A stretch of 64,000 nucleotides of DNA from Mycobacterium deserti (lineage in GTDB: Bacteria > Actinomycetota > Actinomycetes > Mycobacteriales > Mycobacteriaceae). The stretch spans positions 744,001-808,000 of the forward strand of contig NZ_JAODWD010000002.1 of assembly GCF_025345615.1 (NCBI RefSeq). The letters are read 5' to 3'. This document shows, piece by piece, positions 18,724 to 26,732 of this stretch. Each line of letters begins with the position of its first letter. Position 1 is the stretch's first letter. Under the pieces are notes generated by a model. That model saw nothing but the letters and a program-made list of their open reading frames with translations, did no database searches and had not been told where the DNA came from. Both the position numbers and the translations under genes were made by a program.

Positions 18724-21279
18724 ATGGACATTGACGGGGTTGAGCCCGCGTTTACCTGGCGTGGCCGGCGCGAGCTGGTCAAGACCTTGCACGAACAGGT
18801 GGACGCGCTGGTGGCGGATTGCGACCAGATGGAACAGCTGGTGCGGGTGATCGTCGCAATCGGCTCCGATCTTGACCTGGAAGTGACGCTGCATCGAATC
18901 GTCAACGCGGCGATGGAGTTGAGCGGTGCCGCGTACGGAGCGCTGGGTGTCCGTTCGTCCGACGGCACCTTCGTCTCGTTCATCGGCGCGGGAATCGACG
19001 AAGACACGGCCCGCGCGCTCGGCGAGGTGCCAGTAGGTCAGGGCCTTCGCGTCGATGACTTGAGTGCTCAGCAGGCCGCCGGGCTGCACGCACGCACCCC
19101 GCCGATACGGGCACTCCTCGGATTTCCGATTACCGTGCGGGGAGCTGACTTCGGGAATCTCTACCTCGCCGACGACCGGCCTGGCCGAGTGTTTTCCGAC
19201 CCTCAGGAGAGTGCCGTGCGGGCGCTGGCGACAGCGGCGGCGGCGGCCATCGACAATGCGCGTCTCTTTGAGCGAGAACGCGAATCGGCGAAATGGACCA
19301 AGGCAAGCCGCGAGATCACTACAGCGCTGCTGTCCGGCGCTCCACAGACGGGGCCGCTGCAGCTCATCGTGAACCGGGCGTTGGATTTGGCCGATGCCGA
19401 GCAAGCGATTTTGCTGGTTCCAAATGAGCCCGATCTGCCCGTCGACGACGTCGACACACTCGTTGTGGCTGCGACAGCGGGCCGGTACGCCTCGGAGGTC
19501 ATCGGGCGCCAGGTCCCGATGGACGGTTCCACCACAGGCGGCGTTGCGCGTCGCGGTGTACCGCTGATCACCGATTCTTTTCAATATCCGATCGAGGGGT
19601 TCACCGATGTGGGTGACCGCTCGGCGATTGTCATGCCGTTGACGGCGGACGACGTGGTGCTCGGTGTGATTGCCGTTGCGCGCCGTCCTCAGCAGCCGCC
19701 CTTCGGCGAGGACTACCTCGAGCTCGTCAGTGACTTCGCCCGCCACGCTGCATTGGCATTGGCGTTGGCGGCAGGTCGCGAGCATGCGCTCAATCAGGAA
19801 CTGGCTCAAGCGGACACGGTGGATGACGCTTTGAAGGCTGCAGCCGAGGAACTGCGTCGGCTGTGGCGGGCACGCCGGGTGCTGGCCATCACCTTCCCAA
19901 TCCGCGGATCCTCCGCTGAAACCACCCCGCAGGTGGTGTCGGTCGGCGAGGTCACGCAGTGGTCAGATTTGCCGTCCGATACCCAGCGAATGCTCATCTC
20001 GTTGCGCGACGGTGACTTGCTCACACCGAACACGACGGTGCCCGGGACTGCGGGCATTGCGATGCAGCATCCCGAGGGCGTACTCGTCGTGTGGATCGAT
20101 CTGACCGAGCAGCGACCATTCACACTCGAAGACCAGACCTTGCTCACCGTCTTGGCAGGACGCCTCGGCCAGGGCCTGCAGCGGGTGTATCAGGTTGACC
20201 AGCAACGCGAGACCGCCCTGGCCTTACAGCATGCAATCCTCGGTCCTGCTGATCTGCCGCACGGGTTCGCGGTGCGGTATCAGGCTGCGAGTCGGCCCCT
20301 TCAAGTGGGCGGTGACTGGTACGACGTCGTCGACCTCGACGACGGGCGCATCGCGTTGATTGTGGGCGACTGCGTCGGCCATGGCCTCGCCGCCGCCACT
20401 GTGATGGGTCAAGTGCGCAGCGCCTGCCGAGCGCTGCTGTTCGACAATCCCAGCCCCGGCGCCGCCCTCGCGGGAATCGATCGCTTCGCGGCACGACTGC
20501 CCGGTGCCCAATGCACCAGCGCCGTCTGCGCAGTACTCAACCCCGAGACCGGTGAACTGGTGTACTCCAGCGCCGGACACCCGCCGCCCATTTTGATCCA
20601 TGCTGACGGCACAATCCGGATCCTCGACGACGGCCACACCATCACCTTGGGGATCCGACGTGACTGGCCCCGCCCGGAGGCCCATGTGACGGTGCCAGCG
20701 GGCGCGACCCTTCTGCTCTACACCGACGGTCTGGTCGAGCGTCGCTCTATTGCGCTGGAGCAGGGCATTTCCCGAGCCGCCGAGCTCATGCGGAACCTCC
20801 GCGGCTCGGCGCTGGAAGATTTAGCGGACCAAATCATGACAGGTCTCGCGCCGGGGGGCGGCTACCAGGACGACGTTGTCCTTCTGCTGTACCGGCATCC
20901 TGCCCCGCTGGAGCTGCGCTTTTCCGCTGATGTCAGCCAGCTCGCCCCCACCCGCACTGCCTTGCGCAGCTGGTTGGCCCGGGCCCAGGTGCATCCGGAT
21001 CAGGCGATGGACGTGCTCGTCGCCGCCGGAGAAGCCGTCGCCAACGCAATCGAGCACGGTCACCGCCATAAGCCAGGCACTGTCAGCCTGCGCGCGACCG
21101 CACTGGTCGACCAGGTGCGGTTGACCATCAGTGACACCGGCTCGTGGAAGCCTCCACAGCCGTCGCGCGACTCTCATCGCGGGCGGGGCATTACCCTCAT
21201 GCGAGGGCTCATGCGCGAGGTCACCATCGACTCCGACACCACTGGAACCACAGTTCACCTATCCGCGAGGATCACCTGA
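18724..21279 (+). CDS. GAF-PP2C phosphatase-HATPase kinase, RsbU/RsbW-type fusion
   Basis: An 851-residue cytoplasmic signalling protein. The domains in order are two GAF domains (about 45-185 and 190-345), a third divergent GAF-like segment (350-500), a SpoIIE/PP2C phosphatase (520-705; DWYDVVDLDDG near 531, GDCVGHG, LYTDGLVE, QDDVVLLL) and a HATPase kinase (715-851; GEAVANAIEHGH near 770, DTGSW, GRGITLM). All metal- and ATP-site motifs are intact. Such proteins set the phosphorylation state of an anti-anti-sigma factor in response to a signal. Domain order resembles M. tuberculosis Rv1364c. Its stop overlaps the start of the STAS gene (TGATG). Confidence 0.9.
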   Translation: MDIDGVEPAFTWRGRRELVKTLHEQVDALVADCDQMEQLVRVIVAIGSDLDLEVTLHRIVNAAMELSGAAYGALGVRSSDGTFVSFIGAGIDEDTARALGEVPVGQGLRVDDLSAQQAAGLHARTPPIRALLGFPITVRGADFGNLYLADDRPGRVFSDPQESAVRALATAAAAAIDNARLFERERESAKWTKASREITTALLSGAPQTGPLQLIVNRALDLADAEQAILLVPNEPDLPVDDVDTLVVAATAGRYASEVIGRQVPMDGSTTGGVARRGVPLITDSFQYPIEGFTDVGDRSAIVMPLTADDVVLGVIAVARRPQQPPFGEDYLELVSDFARHAALALALAAGREHALNQELAQADTVDDALKAAAEELRRLWRARRVLAITFPIRGSSAETTPQVVSVGEVTQWSDLPSDTQRMLISLRDGDLLTPNTTVPGTAGIAMQHPEGVLVVWIDLTEQRPFTLEDQTLLTVLAGRLGQGLQRVYQVDQQRETALALQHAILGPADLPHGFAVRYQAASRPLQVGGDWYDVVDLDDGRIALIVGDCVGHGLAAATVMGQVRSACRALLFDNPSPGAALAGIDRFAARLPGAQCTSAVCAVLNPETGELVYSSAGHPPPILIHADGTIRILDDGHTITLGIRRDWPRPEAHVTVPAGATLLLYTDGLVERRSIALEQGISRAAELMRNLRGSALEDLADQIMTGLAPGGGYQDDVVLLLYRHPAPLELRFSADVSQLAPTRTALRSWLARAQVHPDQAMDVLVAAGEAVANAIEHGHRHKPGTVSLRATALVDQVRLTISDTGSWKPPQPSRDSHRGRGITLMRGLMREVTIDSDTTGTTVHLSARIT

Positions 21280-21608
21280 TGCCCACGTCGCTCACTCTCG
21301 ACACCGCACGCTATGACGACGGGAAACTCGTCCTGATCGCAGCGGGCGAGATCGACCTAAGCAACATCGACGCCTTCACCCAGGCCCTCGCCGCTGCTAC
21401 CACCGAGACCGCTGACAGCGACGGAACGCTTGTCGTCGACCTCAGCGCCGTTGAATATCTCGACAGCGCTGCGATCAACGCCTTGTCTGTTCGGGCCGGA
21501 TACATCGCGAATCTCATCGCACACCCACGCCTGATGTCCACCGTCACCATCAGTGGCCTGAACGAACTGGTCAACATCGAACCCGCGCCGTCGGCCGCGG
21601 AGCATTGA
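21279..21608 (+). CDS. STAS-domain anti-anti-sigma factor
   Basis: A 109-residue single STAS domain (SpoIIAA/RsbV type). The expected phosphorylatable serine is in YLDSAAINAL (about residue 62). The ATG overlaps the upstream stop by one base (TGATG), indicating translational coupling and a fixed ratio with the phosphatase/kinase. It is the predicted substrate of that protein and would bind an anti-sigma kinase when unphosphorylated. No sigma factor gene lies in the window, so the target must be elsewhere. Confidence 0.88.
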   Translation: MPTSLTLDTARYDDGKLVLIAAGEIDLSNIDAFTQALAAATTETADSDGTLVVDLSAVEYLDSAAINALSVRAGYIANLIAHPRLMSTVTISGLNELVNIEPAPSAAEH

Positions 21609-21621
21609 CGCAGCCGCGAAC

Positions 21622-22014
21622 CTAGCCGAGCCTCGGCCCCGGAACCCCCGGCGGGCACGGCCCGGGCAGGAACATCGCCCAGCACCAGCCTGGTGGAAGA
21701 GGCGGCGGCGCGGGACGCCAGTACTGGCTTGCGGGCGGCCCTGGCGGATTCGGTCCATCCCAGATGTTCTGCGCGACATTGCCCTGCCCGTGGTAGACGA
21801 ACCAATACTCATGGCAGACGCTTTCGTCCCAGCGCACCGGGTTGACCCTCTTGTTCCCGGTTTCCACCGGCGGATCCCCGGGGCACCACGTGTTAGGGCC
21901 GCCCGGAGGAGTTTGGGCCTCGGCGACACCGGTGGACAAACCCAGACCGGTAATGGCAATGCTGGCGGACAACACCGCTCCCGCGATGACCCGCTTTCGG
22001 CTGTGAGTGGTCAT
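21622..22014 (-). CDS. Small exported Trp/Pro-rich protein
   Basis: A 130-residue protein with a clear Sec signal peptide (KRVIAGAVLSASIAITGLGL, cut near AEA-Q). The mature part of about 95 residues has four Cys and many Trp and Pro (NTWCPGDPPVE, PPPLPPGWCWAMFLPGPCPPG). Mycobacteria have several such small exported proteins of unknown role. ATG at 22014 with GAGGAAGAG upstream. It ends 13 bp from the convergent STAS gene. I do not recognise a family function. Confidence 0.72.
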   Translation of the reverse strand: MTTHSRKRVIAGAVLSASIAITGLGLSTGVAEAQTPPGGPNTWCPGDPPVETGNKRVNPVRWDESVCHEYWFVYHGQGNVAQNIWDGPNPPGPPASQYWRPAPPPLPPGWCWAMFLPGPCPPGVPGPRLG

Positions 22015-22198
22015 GTGTGCTCTTCCTCGTTGAGCGCCGCGTCGTCGGCGTCGTTGAGGTCAGTTCACCGGGGTGTAGGCGCTACCGATCCCAAGAATGT
22101 CGCAGTGGCCGGCGCATGAGGTTTCCACCGGCTCAACGAACCGCCCGGAATATTTTCTAGGTTCGTTAATACACCTTCGGCGGTCTTCGCTGCGCGAA

Positions 22199-22573
22199 AT
22201 GGGTTCGGGCAAGCCAATACTCGTTACCGAGGTGGGTTGCGCCGAAAGCGGTGGGACAGAAGGCAACGACATCGCCGTGCTCGAGACGACGACAGGTCCG
22301 GACACGTTCGCGGCTATGCAGCGGACGCTGGACGAGGTCTGGTCGGCACACAGCGCGCCCGACCGGGCCCGAATGTACATGGACCTCGCGGTGGGTGAGG
22401 TAGGGGCGAACGATGGCAAGCCCTCGAGCGTCGACCTCGACACGGTGTCGCTGCCCGACGAACTCGCCGAGCACGGTCGCGAATTGGCAATTGCGTTACG
22501 CGTTCTCGATGAGCTGTCGTACCGCAGTGACAAGGACGGCAATCACCGGACTCTCGTCTCGCGGACCGACTGA
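22199..22573 (+). pseudogene. Shortened RsbW-like HATPase protein lacking its ATP-binding core
   Basis: The open frame (from ATG 22199; an ATG at 22097 is also in frame) codes for about 124 residues. The first part (DTFAAMQRTLDEVWSAH, MYMDLAVGEVGAN) looks like the start of an anti-sigma HATPase_c_2 domain up to the N box. The last part (LDTVSLPDELAEHGRELA, LDELSYRSDKDGNHRTLVSR) looks like its C-terminus. The middle, with the His-Ala of the N box and the DxGxG box, is missing, and GRGLA reads GRELA. This is an internally deleted, probably non-ATP-binding relic or a short regulatory derivative. It lies 0.6 kb from the phosphatase/STAS pair. Confidence 0.55.
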
Positions 22574-22641
22574 CAGCGGGGCTTGATATGGCCACTGCCC
22601 CTCGCCCGCGCGCGGTAGCCGACGACCACGTTCGCCCTCAC

Positions 22642-23490
22642 TCAGCGGGCGGCAGCCCGTTCGCGCTCTTCGAGTGACGTCGCCCAGTACCGCACGCCCA
22701 CCGTCCACCCCGTGAACGCGACGAGCGCGACCAGATCACTGGGAAGCAACCTCGGGTCCTTGAAGGCGTCCAGAACGATAACCACCGGGTTGACCAGCAT
22801 GAGAACGACGCAGAACCAGAAGACGACGCGAGCGATTCTCCCGGCAGGCCGGGTGAACTTGTACAGCAGCAGTGCGCGACGCAGCGTCATCCGGTCTTGC
22901 GCCTCCGCGAGGGGCTCTGAGTTCTCAATGTGTTGCGACGCGAAGCGGAAGGCCATGGCGATCACCATCGAGACACAGATGGCGATGAGGTCGCCGTAGA
23001 CGAATCCCCCCGAGAAATAGTCCGGAATGCCGAGTGTGTCTTGCCTGCCGAAAGCAGCACTGAGCGCCGACGAGACCTCGAGCACGGCCACGCCCAGGAA
23101 GAAATAGAAGATGCCACGAAGGACCCTTGCGGCGCGGCGGCGCATGGGGAATGCGAGAAGCAGTCGCCGAAGCGTGATGGTCGACTGTTCCTCGACGGGC
23201 GACGGCTTGGAGCCGGTGACGAGCTCCGTGGCCTCCTCGAGCCAAGCCCGCGCCTGGGCTGTGGCACGCTGTTCTGCGTCAGCGGAATCCGCGACCAGCT
23301 TGCTCGCGGTCCACCATTCAGTGGCGAACGCGACTTGTCTACTGGCGTCTTCGAACGCTAGTTTCCGCTGTCCGACTTGGGTTCTGCGTTCGCGCCAGTC
23401 CCCGATCGCGATGGCGGCGACACCGATCGCCGCGGTCAGGATCGGGGTGACCACCGTGAGTGCTATGCGTATGACCTGTTCGGAATCCAT
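22642..23490 (-). CDS. Hypothetical membrane protein with coiled linker
   Basis: A 282-residue protein with an N-terminal helix (about 8-30), a charged, Glu/Gln/Ala-rich region that may coil (35-110), and then four hydrophobic segments (about 120-145, 165-185, 215-240, 250-270). The start is the ATG at 23490 after a GGGGGTG stretch. No family is recognised and no neighbour suggests a pathway. Confidence 0.65.
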   Translation of the reverse strand: MDSEQVIRIALTVVTPILTAAIGVAAIAIGDWRERRTQVGQRKLAFEDASRQVAFATEWWTASKLVADSADAEQRATAQARAWLEEATELVTGSKPSPVEEQSTITLRRLLLAFPMRRRAARVLRGIFYFFLGVAVLEVSSALSAAFGRQDTLGIPDYFSGGFVYGDLIAICVSMVIAMAFRFASQHIENSEPLAEAQDRMTLRRALLLYKFTRPAGRIARVVFWFCVVLMLVNPVVIVLDAFKDPRLLPSDLVALVAFTGWTVGVRYWATSLEERERAAAR

Positions 23491-23645
23491 TGGTCACCCC
23501 CGCACCGCCCCTCGAGTGGGTCTCTGCGGCTGATGATGCCACGCAGGGCGGCTCTGTATAGCCGAGTGCACAGGTTCGATCCCGCGTCGGGTCCCATCGT
23601 GCGGGGCTAAGCTACGGCTATCGCAGCTGAGGCGGTGGTGATGAC

Positions 23646-24869
23646 ATGGCTGTTACCTATTGCCGAAGCGTTGCAGCGCTGACCGCATGTGTCGGGTTGT
23701 TCTTGGCAGGCTGCGCGATAGAGCCCGCGCCGCCGGCGGCGTTGAACACCATCGATCCGGCCGCGCTACGAGTGGCCGTCGACACCGCCGCCAAGGACAT
23801 GATGGTCCCCGGCGCGCTGGTCATGGTCCGCACACCACACGGCGACATCACCGTCGCCACCGGCACCACCGAAACAGGCACCCAGTCGCCGCCCACCGCG
23901 AACACCCATTTCCGCATCGCGTCGAACACGAAAACCATGACAGCAGCGCTCATTGTGCTGCTGGCGCAGGACGGCAAGGTCAGGTTCAACGACCCGGTAT
24001 CGACCTACGTGCCGGATGTTCCCAACGGCGAGAACATCACCGTCGCAGAGCTTTTGACAATGCGTAGCGGGCTGTACGGGTACACCGCCGACCCGTCGCT
24101 GTCGGCCGCGATGGATGCGGACCCCGGCAGGGCATGGACACCACAGGAGGTTCTGGCCATTGCGTTCCGGCACCCACCTCAGTTCACACCCGGTACCGAC
24201 TTCGAGTACAGCAATACCAACTACGCCCTGCTCGGCCTGATTGCCGAGAAGGCCGGCGGGCAGACACTGGCACTGCAGTTCCGAGATCGGTTGTACGGGC
24301 CGGCCGGATTGACCCAGACGTCGCTTCCCGCCGCGAACGACACCACCCTGCCAGCACCGTATTCACACGGATACATGTACGGCGGAAGCTTCTACGCGCT
24401 CGCCGACGATCCCTATCCCCCCGAGATGCAGGCCGCGGCCTGGGTCGGAACGTTGAAACCCGTTGACTACACCCATCAGAACTCGTCGTACGCCACCGCC
24501 GCCGGCGGCGCGGTCTCCACGGCCGACGATCTCGCCACCTGGATGCAGGCGCTCGTCACCGGCAAGCTCTTCAACGCCTACTTCCGTCAGCAGTGGTTGG
24601 CCAGCCCGCAGGTAGAGGATCCTGCGGCGGGCCCGGACGGCCAGAAGTACGGATACGGCATTTCCTATCAGCGCTTCGGCCCCAGGGCCGCAATGTACTA
24701 CCACGGAGGGGAACTGCCGGGGTTCAACTCGTTCATGGGTCACGACCCGGAAAACGACGTGACGCTGATTATTTGGACGAATCTGACGCTGACGCCGGAC
24801 GGTAAGACCACCGCACAGGCGCTCCTGCCAATGATGCTGAACCAGATCTACACCGGACTGTCGCTGTGA
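23646..24869 (+). CDS. Serine hydrolase lipoprotein, beta-lactamase/DD-peptidase fold
   Basis: A 407-residue lipoprotein. The signal peptide ends in the lipobox LAGC (Cys23). The catalytic SxxK is S93-N-T-K96, the YxN element is Y188-S-N190, and a His-Gly-Gly loop (YHGGELPGF) stands where KTG occurs in class C enzymes. This set is typical of EstB/DD-carboxypeptidase-like serine hydrolases acting outside the membrane rather than true lactamases. The start at ATG 23646 has GAGG upstream. Its stop overlaps a possible GTG start of the SDR gene by 4 nt. The substrate is unknown. Confidence 0.85.
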   Translation: MAVTYCRSVAALTACVGLFLAGCAIEPAPPAALNTIDPAALRVAVDTAAKDMMVPGALVMVRTPHGDITVATGTTETGTQSPPTANTHFRIASNTKTMTAALIVLLAQDGKVRFNDPVSTYVPDVPNGENITVAELLTMRSGLYGYTADPSLSAAMDADPGRAWTPQEVLAIAFRHPPQFTPGTDFEYSNTNYALLGLIAEKAGGQTLALQFRDRLYGPAGLTQTSLPAANDTTLPAPYSHGYMYGGSFYALADDPYPPEMQAAAWVGTLKPVDYTHQNSSYATAAGGAVSTADDLATWMQALVTGKLFNAYFRQQWLASPQVEDPAAGPDGQKYGYGISYQRFGPRAAMYYHGGELPGFNSFMGHDPENDVTLIIWTNLTLTPDGKTTAQALLPMMLNQIYTGLSL

Positions 24870-25666
24870 AACGACAGCGATGCGACACTGACGCCGTGGC
24901 GGGACTGCTCAACGACAAAGTCATCATCGTCGCCGGTCTCGGCGGCATCGGGAACGGCCTGGCGAAACGCTATGCCGACGAAGGTGCGCGACTCGTCATC
25001 GGCGACCTCGACGCGGACCTGACGACGCGCGTCGCCACTGACCTCGATGCCTCCGGTGAGCGTGTTCTCCCAACGGCCCTCGACGGCGCCGACGAGGGCT
25101 CGGTCGCTTCGATCGTCGCGCTTGCCGTCGACACGTTCAGCCGCCTGGACGGCATTCACGTCAACTTCACCAGCGCGGCCGACGCGTACTTGCCCGGTGG
25201 CGTTGTCGACATGCCTCTCGATGTGTTCGACGACGTGATGCGGGTGAACACCCGCGGTTTCGTGATCTGTGCCAAACACGCCATCCCCCCGATGATCGAC
25301 GGTGGCGGCGGATCGATCGTGTTCACCGCCTCGATCGACGCCTACAACGGCGCGGGCACCCGAGTGGCCTATCAGATGAGCAAGGCGGCGGAACTGGCGT
25401 TGATGCGCCACATCGCTCGGCGCTACGGTCCCAAGGGAATTCGCGCCAACGCGATAGCACCCGGGTTGATTTGGCACTACAAGTTCGACGAGATGACGAT
25501 GCCGGACGGCGTGGTCGACCAAACGCGGGCGCGTCAGATGATCAAGTCGCGCTTCGGCAATCCCGACGACGTCGCGGCGCTCGGGGCGCTATTGCTGTCG
25601 GACGACGGGAGTTTCATCACCGCCCAGACGATCAGCGTCGACGGTGGCGTGACATTCCGTCCTTGA
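24866..25666 (+). CDS. Short-chain dehydrogenase/reductase
   Basis: A 266-residue classical SDR. The cofactor loop is VAGLGGIGNGLA, lacking the usual Thr of TGxxxGIG. Asp in GDLD suggests NAD(H) preference. The catalytic Ser lies in VFTASIDAYNG and the YxxxK pair in YQMSKAAE. GTG at 24866 overlaps the preceding stop (GTGA); the in-frame GTG at 24896 would give the more usual short N-terminus, so the first ten residues are uncertain. The substrate is unknown. It is probably co-transcribed with the lipoprotein gene. Confidence 0.87.
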   Translation: MKRQRCDTDAVAGLLNDKVIIVAGLGGIGNGLAKRYADEGARLVIGDLDADLTTRVATDLDASGERVLPTALDGADEGSVASIVALAVDTFSRLDGIHVNFTSAADAYLPGGVVDMPLDVFDDVMRVNTRGFVICAKHAIPPMIDGGGGSIVFTASIDAYNGAGTRVAYQMSKAAELALMRHIARRYGPKGIRANAIAPGLIWHYKFDEMTMPDGVVDQTRARQMIKSRFGNPDDVAALGALLLSDDGSFITAQTISVDGGVTFRP

Positions 25667-25669
25667 CGG

Positions 25670-26338
25670 TCAGCGGTAGTAGATCTCGCTACCGGTCGGG
25701 TATCCGCCGCCCGTCGTGGTGATGTGGACGTGGTCGTAGTGGCCGTACCCGCCTTGGCGGCCACCACCGGGCGTGTAATAGCCGCCGCGCCAGATCGCGT
25801 CCTGGATTCCAAAGCGGGTGGCGTTCGCCATCACGTACGAGACGATCCTGTTCCCGAGTTCGATACCCGCGTCGCTGCTGGGGTCGGGGATCATCACGTC
25901 CAGCGCGAGCCCGTCAGGGTGCCAGCGCAGTGAATCCGGCCGCACACCGCCAATGTTGCTGATCTCAGGGAACAAGGCACTGATGCTGCGGGCGACCAGG
26001 ATGGTCCTGACCTGCAGGCCGCTTTCGGGTGCGACGCCGGCAGGCAGCGTCCGGTCGACTACTCGCAGGCGGGCCGCAGCCATCGCCGGATTCGGTGCGG
26101 CGTTGGAACTGGCGTGACTGATCACCAGAGCGGGTGCGGGCGCGGTCGGCGCCGCGGCGACGATCTCGACGTTCGGCGCCAACTCCTCCGCGACCTCCGC
26201 GACGGGCTTGGGCTCTTCCCTTGCGACACGCTGATAAGCGTCTCCGGCAACGGCTAAGAACACGGCGGCGGGTGCGACAGCTGCCGCCACGGCCGCCGGC
26301 GACTTACGCCGTGTCTTGGCTACGGAATGCCTGCCCAC
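25670..26338 (-). CDS. Exported cell-wall-associated protein (Rv0320-like)
   Basis: A 222-residue protein with a basic N-terminus and one hydrophobic segment (about 15-32) acting as signal or anchor. An Ala/Pro/Glu linker follows, and then a C-terminal domain of about 120 residues containing SLRWHPDGLALDVMIPD and GHYDHVHITTTGGGYP. The His/Asp pattern resembles small hydrolase folds seen in cell-wall proteins (VldE/ARB-07466-like C-terminal domain), but activity is unproven. GTG start. The order dcd-Rv0320 in M. tuberculosis supports orthology. The GTCACG repeats upstream suggest MtrA control. Confidence 0.8.
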   Translation of the reverse strand: MGRHSVAKTRRKSPAAVAAAVAPAAVFLAVAGDAYQRVAREEPKPVAEVAEELAPNVEIVAAAPTAPAPALVISHASSNAAPNPAMAAARLRVVDRTLPAGVAPESGLQVRTILVARSISALFPEISNIGGVRPDSLRWHPDGLALDVMIPDPSSDAGIELGNRIVSYVMANATRFGIQDAIWRGGYYTPGGGRQGGYGHYDHVHITTTGGGYPTGSEIYYR

Positions 26339-26371
26339 GAGAAATCACCCTACGAGAGAATCGAGCAAAAA

Positions 26372-26399
26372 GTCACGGTGTTGTCACGATTTTGTCACG
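26372..26399. promoter_or_regulatory. Three GTCACG direct repeats at exact 11-bp spacing (MtrA-like)
   Basis: GTCACG occurs at 26372, 26383 and 26394, once per helical turn, 34-61 bp upstream of the exported-protein start at 26338. MtrA of mycobacteria binds directly repeated GTCACA-type boxes near cell-wall and division genes. The match is to the core only, so the assignment is tentative. Confidence 0.55.
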
Positions 26400-26402
26400 A
26401 AC

Positions 26403-26732
26403 ACCACATCAGTGCTGGTAGGTAGGCTCTCACGCGCACGATCGCAATGGCAAATTGGAAGCGCCCAATACAGAGATGACAGCAAACCTCGGGGAAGGTG
26501 ATCCAGGGTTCGGCTACGTCGACATCGGCACCACGGGCCGTCCGCCCCGCCGCAGTCGGAGAAGCCATACTCACGCGGCAGCATCGACGGCGGGCGCAGT
26601 CACCTCGGTTCAGCAAATCAGGGCGCTGATCTCCACCGCGTGACAATCAGCGCCGATTTGTCCATCCAGTGATCTCAGATGTGCGACTCTTGTCCCAAGT
26701 CGGGGATGCATCAATCGAGGGGTCCATCAGCA
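26403..26732. other. Intergenic region before the DUF4185 gene
   Basis: About 330 bp between divergent exported-protein genes. The short open frame at 26455-26643 (+) has no ribosome site or recognisable content. The region presumably holds the promoter for 26733. I see no RNA gene or repeat in it. Confidence 0.5.

Noticed and set aside
23570..23605. tRNA-like 3' end (CAGGTTCGATCCCGCG...) near 23.58 kb, perhaps a second island boundary
   Set aside because: The T-arm stem does not pair (two of five positions only) and no matching intact tRNA is in the window. Too weak to call.
26455..26643. Small plus-strand gene in the intergenic region before the DUF4185 gene
   Set aside because: No ribosome site, no recognisable content, and composition like a random open frame.
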